Positions 7,057-8,982 of a stretch of DNA of 8,982 bases are shown here, in pieces. How positions within the stretch are numbered: the stretch's first letter is position 1; the number at the start of each line of letters is the position of its first letter. A program made the translations under genes and the position numbers. Origin of the DNA: Desulfurococcales archaeon (lineage in GTDB: Archaea; Thermoproteota; Thermoprotei_A; Sulfolobales; WAQK01); contig JALURJ010000260.1 in assembly GCA_027016915.1 (NCBI GenBank), forward strand, positions 1-8,982, given 5' to 3'. The notes under the pieces are model-generated. The model saw only the letters and a program-made list of their open reading frames with translations. It was not told the origin of the DNA and made no database searches.

Positions 7057-7066
7057 AAATTTAATA
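7057..7066 (+). promoter_or_regulatory. TATA box for the SAM methyltransferase gene
   Basis: AAATTTAATA is the most AT-rich block in the 7006-7116 spacer and lies about 50-60 bases before the start at 7117. Initiation near 7088 would give a leader of about 30 bases that includes the GAGGAGGTG ribosome-binding site. Confidence 0.5.
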
Positions 7067-7110
7067 CTGGATGCCTAGGACAAGAACCTTGCAGTTATAC
7101 GTAGCTCACC

Positions 7111-7119
7111 GAGGAGGTG
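7111..7119 (+). promoter_or_regulatory. Ribosome-binding site that overlaps the first possible start codon
   Basis: GAGGAGGTG is a very strong Shine-Dalgarno sequence, but its last three bases are the GTG that opens the longest reading frame (7117). TTG 7120, 5 bases after the upstream GAGG, is a more natural start. ATT 7126, 6 bases after GGAGGTG, would be ideally spaced but is a rare initiator. Confidence 0.5.
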
Positions 7120-7959
7120 TTGCCTATTGGTAATCCAAACCGTGACTGGGTAAGGGAGTTCCTCGTCGAGAAGGCACACCTGTTTCTAGAGGTACTCAGG
7201 GCAAATGAGGAGAGAGGCAGGCGCGACGCCGAGGGACTGGCAAGGCTCCTAGCCAGGCACGGGGTCTCGGAGGGCTCCAGACTCTTAGAGCTGGGCTGCG
7301 GTAACGGCAGGGTTGCCGTGCCGTTGGCAAAGCTGGGCTACCATGTCACGTGCCTAGACGTGTCACCGGTATTCATAGAGGACGCCGCTAGGCGCGCTAA
7401 GGAGGAGGGCGTCGAGGATAGGCTGGAAACCATGGTGGGCGACGCGAGGAGGCTTCTAGACTATGTTGGCGAGGACGAATATAATGCAGTCTACATGGTT
7501 TGGACAAGCGTTTTAGGCTACTACTCGAGGGATACCGACTTAGAAGTGCTCAGAGCCGCGAGAAAGGCTGTAAAGGAGAGCGGTCTGCTGGTGATAGCGA
7601 ACACGGCTAACAGGGACAGAGCCGTGGCCTATAGGGCCCTAACCGGTGGCACGGATACTCCCTATGTCTCGGAGGCGGGCAGATACATTTTGATAGAATA
7701 TCCGAGGTTCGACCCCGTGAGCTCCACGGTTACAAGTAGGTGGAAGTTCTACACGCGGAGCGGCAGGGACCTCATCTATATAGATGAGGCAGAGTTCACC
7801 ATTAGGCTATATACTCTGACCGAGCTAGTGGAGATGGCGAGAGAGGCTGGCTGGAAGCTTGAGGCTGCCTACCACGACCTGGAGACCTTCAGAAGCTACA
7901 TACCAGGGTTAAGCCCCTTTAACGTGGTGTTTAGAACCAGTCAAGACGGGGAAAGGTAA
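7117..7959 (+). CDS. Class I SAM-dependent methyltransferase
   Basis: The 280-residue protein has a Rossmann-type methyltransferase domain (about 45-165). SAM motif I is LLELGCGNGRVAV at 56-68, the acidic residue ending strand 2 is D81 in CLDVSP, and motif III is VGDARRL at 107-113. Strand 4 is NAVYMVWTSVLGYY (123-136). The second half (about 185-275) is beta-rich with WKFYTRSGRDLIYIDEAEF and TLTELVEMAREAGWKL. The latter is typical of small-molecule methyltransferases of the Methyltransf_11/25 type, in which the C-terminal part shapes the substrate pocket. The substrate cannot be deduced. The start is uncertain by a few codons (GTG 7117 or TTG 7120) because the ribosome-binding site overlaps it. 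It has its own promoter and a T-rich terminator after the stop, so it appears monocistronic. Confidence 0.9.
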   Translation: MLPIGNPNRDWVREFLVEKAHLFLEVLRANEERGRRDAEGLARLLARHGVSEGSRLLELGCGNGRVAVPLAKLGYHVTCLDVSPVFIEDAARRAKEEGVEDRLETMVGDARRLLDYVGEDEYNAVYMVWTSVLGYYSRDTDLEVLRAARKAVKESGLLVIANTANRDRAVAYRALTGGTDTPYVSEAGRYILIEYPRFDPVSSTVTSRWKFYTRSGRDLIYIDEAEFTIRLYTLTELVEMAREAGWKLEAAYHDLETFRSYIPGLSPFNVVFRTSQDGER

Positions 7960-7976
7960 AGGTCAGCGTAACCCAT

Positions 7977-7997
7977 AAGAGATAACTCTTCTTTTCT
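7977..7997 (+). terminator. Hairpin plus T-rich tract after the SAM methyltransferase gene
   Basis: AAGAG (7977-7981) and CTCTT (7986-7990) form a 5-bp stem with a 4-base loop, followed at once by CTTTTCT. Archaeal termination mainly needs the T-rich tract, and this lies 18-38 bases after the stop codon, an expected place. Confidence 0.5.
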
Positions 7998-8005
7998 ACA
8001 TGTCT

Positions 8006-8090
8006 GGGCGATGATCTGTCCTAGCCAAGCAGGAGCCTCCGACGGCTCTAAGCCGTCGGGGCAGTGGCGACGGGATCACAACCTGAGCCC
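8006..8090 (+). ncRNA. Candidate structured RNA in the gap before the MBL gene
   Basis: This 85-base stretch is full of nested complementary segments. GGGC 8006-8009 pairs with GCCC 8087-8090, TGATC 8012-8016 with GATCA 8074-8078, CC 8020-8021 with GG 8072-8073, and GCC 8024-8026 with GGC 8066-8068. They enclose a perfect 9-bp hairpin (CCGACGGCT/AGCCGTCGG, loop CTA), extendable to 11 bp with one G-U pair. Alternatively, GGGC-GATGAT with CTGA-GCCC resembles a box C/D kink-turn: a three-base bulge GAU, tandem G-A pairs and a U-U pair, but box C would be the imperfect ATGATCT. It lies between a terminator and the next gene's promoter and shows no convincing protein. The strand is not certain. 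A remnant of an IS200/IS605-type end on the minus strand is the main rival explanation. Confidence 0.35.
8039..8059. repeat. Perfect 9-bp inverted repeat with 3-base loop
   Basis: CCGACGGCT at 8039-8047 and AGCCGTCGG at 8051-8059 are exact reverse complements separated by CTA. Flanking bases add a T-G and a C-G pair. This is the strongest hairpin I see in non-coding DNA of the window. No T-run follows on either strand, so it is not a simple terminator. Confidence 0.85.
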
Positions 8091-8104
8091 CGCTGCGGAA
8101 CTCG

Positions 8105-8112
8105 TTATATAC
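8105..8112 (+). promoter_or_regulatory. TATA box for the MBL-fold gene
   Basis: TTATATAC lies 33-41 bases before GTG 8146, which places initiation near 8135 and gives a leader of about 10 bases. It is a close match to the crenarchaeal box A consensus and separates the structured element at 8006-8090 from the MBL transcript. Confidence 0.6.
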
Positions 8113-8145
8113 ATGGCTGGTGATCTTGTAGGGTAGCTGGTAGCC

Positions 8146-8982
8146 GTGAAGCCGAGAAAAATTGGTGGTGGGCTGCTCTTAATACCTGGCAGCCCGTCCA
8201 CGCTTATCAAACCCCTTGGCGGTAACGCCGTAGTCGTAGATCCAGGATATGGTGAGAACCGTTGCTACGTAATCAGGAATGCGGTTAAGCAGCTAGGTTT
8301 GGATGTGGAGGCAGTGATCCTGACCCACGGGCATCCCGACCATATTGCTGAGGCAGGGTGTCTTGACGCTCCCATCTATGCCCACAGGTTTGAGCTGAGC
8401 ATAGTTGAAAACGGTCTCCTCAGAGAAACGGTAGTGTATGGTGCACGGCTCCCTCGCACCGTGTATGGTATACGTGCAGAGGATCTGAGAGTGTCAGAGA
8501 CCTTTGAGTGGGGCGAGGAACTATACGGTTTCGAAACCTTGGCCCTGCCCGGCCATTCGCCGGGGCATACAGGGCTCTTGGACCGGGAGGCTCGTACCAT
8601 ATATGTTGGGGATGCCTTCTTCGGCGACAGGCTGATGGACAGGGTGGGCATACCTTTTGCCCCCAGCCATGAAGAGTTTCTAGAATCCATCGAGAAGCTT
8701 AGGCCTTTCGTCGGGCAGGGCTACAAGTTCGTGCTCTCCCACGGCCCAATAGTTGACGGTAGGCGGGCGCTGCGGCTCCTCGACCACACTGCTAGCAAGG
8801 TGCGGGAAGCCGAGAAGCTAGTAGCGGAGCTGCTTAGCGAAAAACCGCTAAGCCTGCCGAGACTATCGTTCGAAGTGACCAGGAGGCTTTCATCCGCCGA
8901 GTCGCCGGGCCCGGAACTCCTGCTTCTGAACGAGGTGACGTTGAAATCCATAGTTTCCAAGCTGGTCAACGAGGGCCTAGCC
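8146..8982 (+). CDS. Metallo-beta-lactamase-fold hydrolase, LACTB2-like, right end cut off
   Basis: The open frame runs for 279 codons to the window edge without a stop, so the protein is incomplete, though probably nearly complete for a LACTB2-like protein. The start is GTG 8146, because an in-frame TAG lies at 8134-8136. Metal-binding motifs are THGHPDH (60-66, with H61, H63, D65 and H66), GHSPGHT (136-142, H137), VGDAFFG (154-160, D156) and SHGP (198-201, H199). These are the full set of ligands for a two-zinc site. The C-terminal part (about 230-279), ending in TLKSIVSKLVNEGLA, looks like the winged-helix segment of the LACTB2/glyoxalase-II-like branch. Members include hydrolases and RNA endonucleases, and the substrate is not determined. 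It has its own TATA box. Confidence 0.92.
   Translation, partial: MKPRKIGGGLLLIPGSPSTLIKPLGGNAVVVDPGYGENRCYVIRNAVKQLGLDVEAVILTHGHPDHIAEAGCLDAPIYAHRFELSIVENGLLRETVVYGARLPRTVYGIRAEDLRVSETFEWGEELYGFETLALPGHSPGHTGLLDREARTIYVGDAFFGDRLMDRVGIPFAPSHEEFLESIEKLRPFVGQGYKFVLSHGPIVDGRRALRLLDHTASKVREAEKLVAELLSEKPLSLPRLSFEVTRRLSSAESPGPELLLLNEVTLKSIVSKLVNEGLA

Larger units (their letters stand above)
7960..8145. other. Non-coding gap with terminator, structured element and promoter
   Basis: In order, this 186-bp gap holds a hairpin/T-tract terminator, the nested inverted-repeat element at 8006-8090, and the TATA box of the MBL gene. A minus-strand frame through it reads AQVVIPSPLPRRLRAVGG, ends at a TAG at 8000-8002, and lacks a convincing start. 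It could be the decayed tail of a transposon gene or chance. Confidence 0.5.

Noticed and set aside
8039..8059. The 9-bp hairpin as a bacterial-type intrinsic terminator
   Set aside because: No T-run follows it on either strand, and a better T-rich terminator is already present at 7977-7997.
1..8982. CRISPR array, phage module or intact insertion sequence
   Set aside because: I found no regularly spaced direct repeats, no cas or phage structural genes and no transposase body. Apart from the small element at 8006-8090, the window looks like ordinary chromosomal DNA.

Overview
The window looks like chromosomal DNA of a hyperthermophilic crenarchaeon. The best fit is Aeropyrum or another member of the Desulfurococcales, judged from protein similarity by memory only. 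Supporting signs are moderately GC-rich DNA, heavy use of AGG and ATA codons, many GTG and TTG starts, TATA boxes about 25-30 bases before several genes, GGTG/GGAGG ribosome-binding sites, and a serine hydroxymethyltransferase (SHMT) of clearly crenarchaeal type. No rRNA, CRISPR array or intact insertion sequence is visible.

Layout. Positions 1-120 hold no gene I can support. On the minus strand, 3517 to 121 carries two genes: a 772-residue gamma-class adenine-N6 DNA methyltransferase with no nuclease, then a GNAT acetyltransferase joined to a C-terminal beta-sandwich-like domain, which has its own TATA box. From 3535 everything runs on the plus strand. glyA (SHMT) is transcribed divergently from the methyltransferase across a very short AT-rich spacer. 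It is followed 7 bp later by an unusual protein in which a four-helix membrane domain is fused to a CinA/MoCF nucleotide-binding domain, and then by a small two-helix membrane protein whose gene overlaps the cinA 3' end by 65 bp. These three look like one transcription unit. Next come a DUF59/MIP18-type Fe-S assembly protein with its own promoter, a class I SAM-dependent methyltransferase with its own promoter, a T-rich terminator, a 186-bp non-coding gap, and a metallo-beta-lactamase-fold protein that runs off the right edge.

The most noteworthy points are the membrane-anchored CinA, with a well-placed internal ribosome-binding site that could also yield a soluble form; the non-coding gap at 7960-8145, which holds a long nested set of complementary segments enclosing a perfect 9-bp hairpin and box C/D-like kink-turn bases; and the acetyltransferase/beta-sandwich fusion. 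Functionally, glyA makes glycine and one-carbon units, DUF59 serves Fe-S maturation, and the MBL protein is of the LACTB2-like hydrolase/RNase type. Nothing beyond glyA-cinA-small protein clearly forms a pathway.
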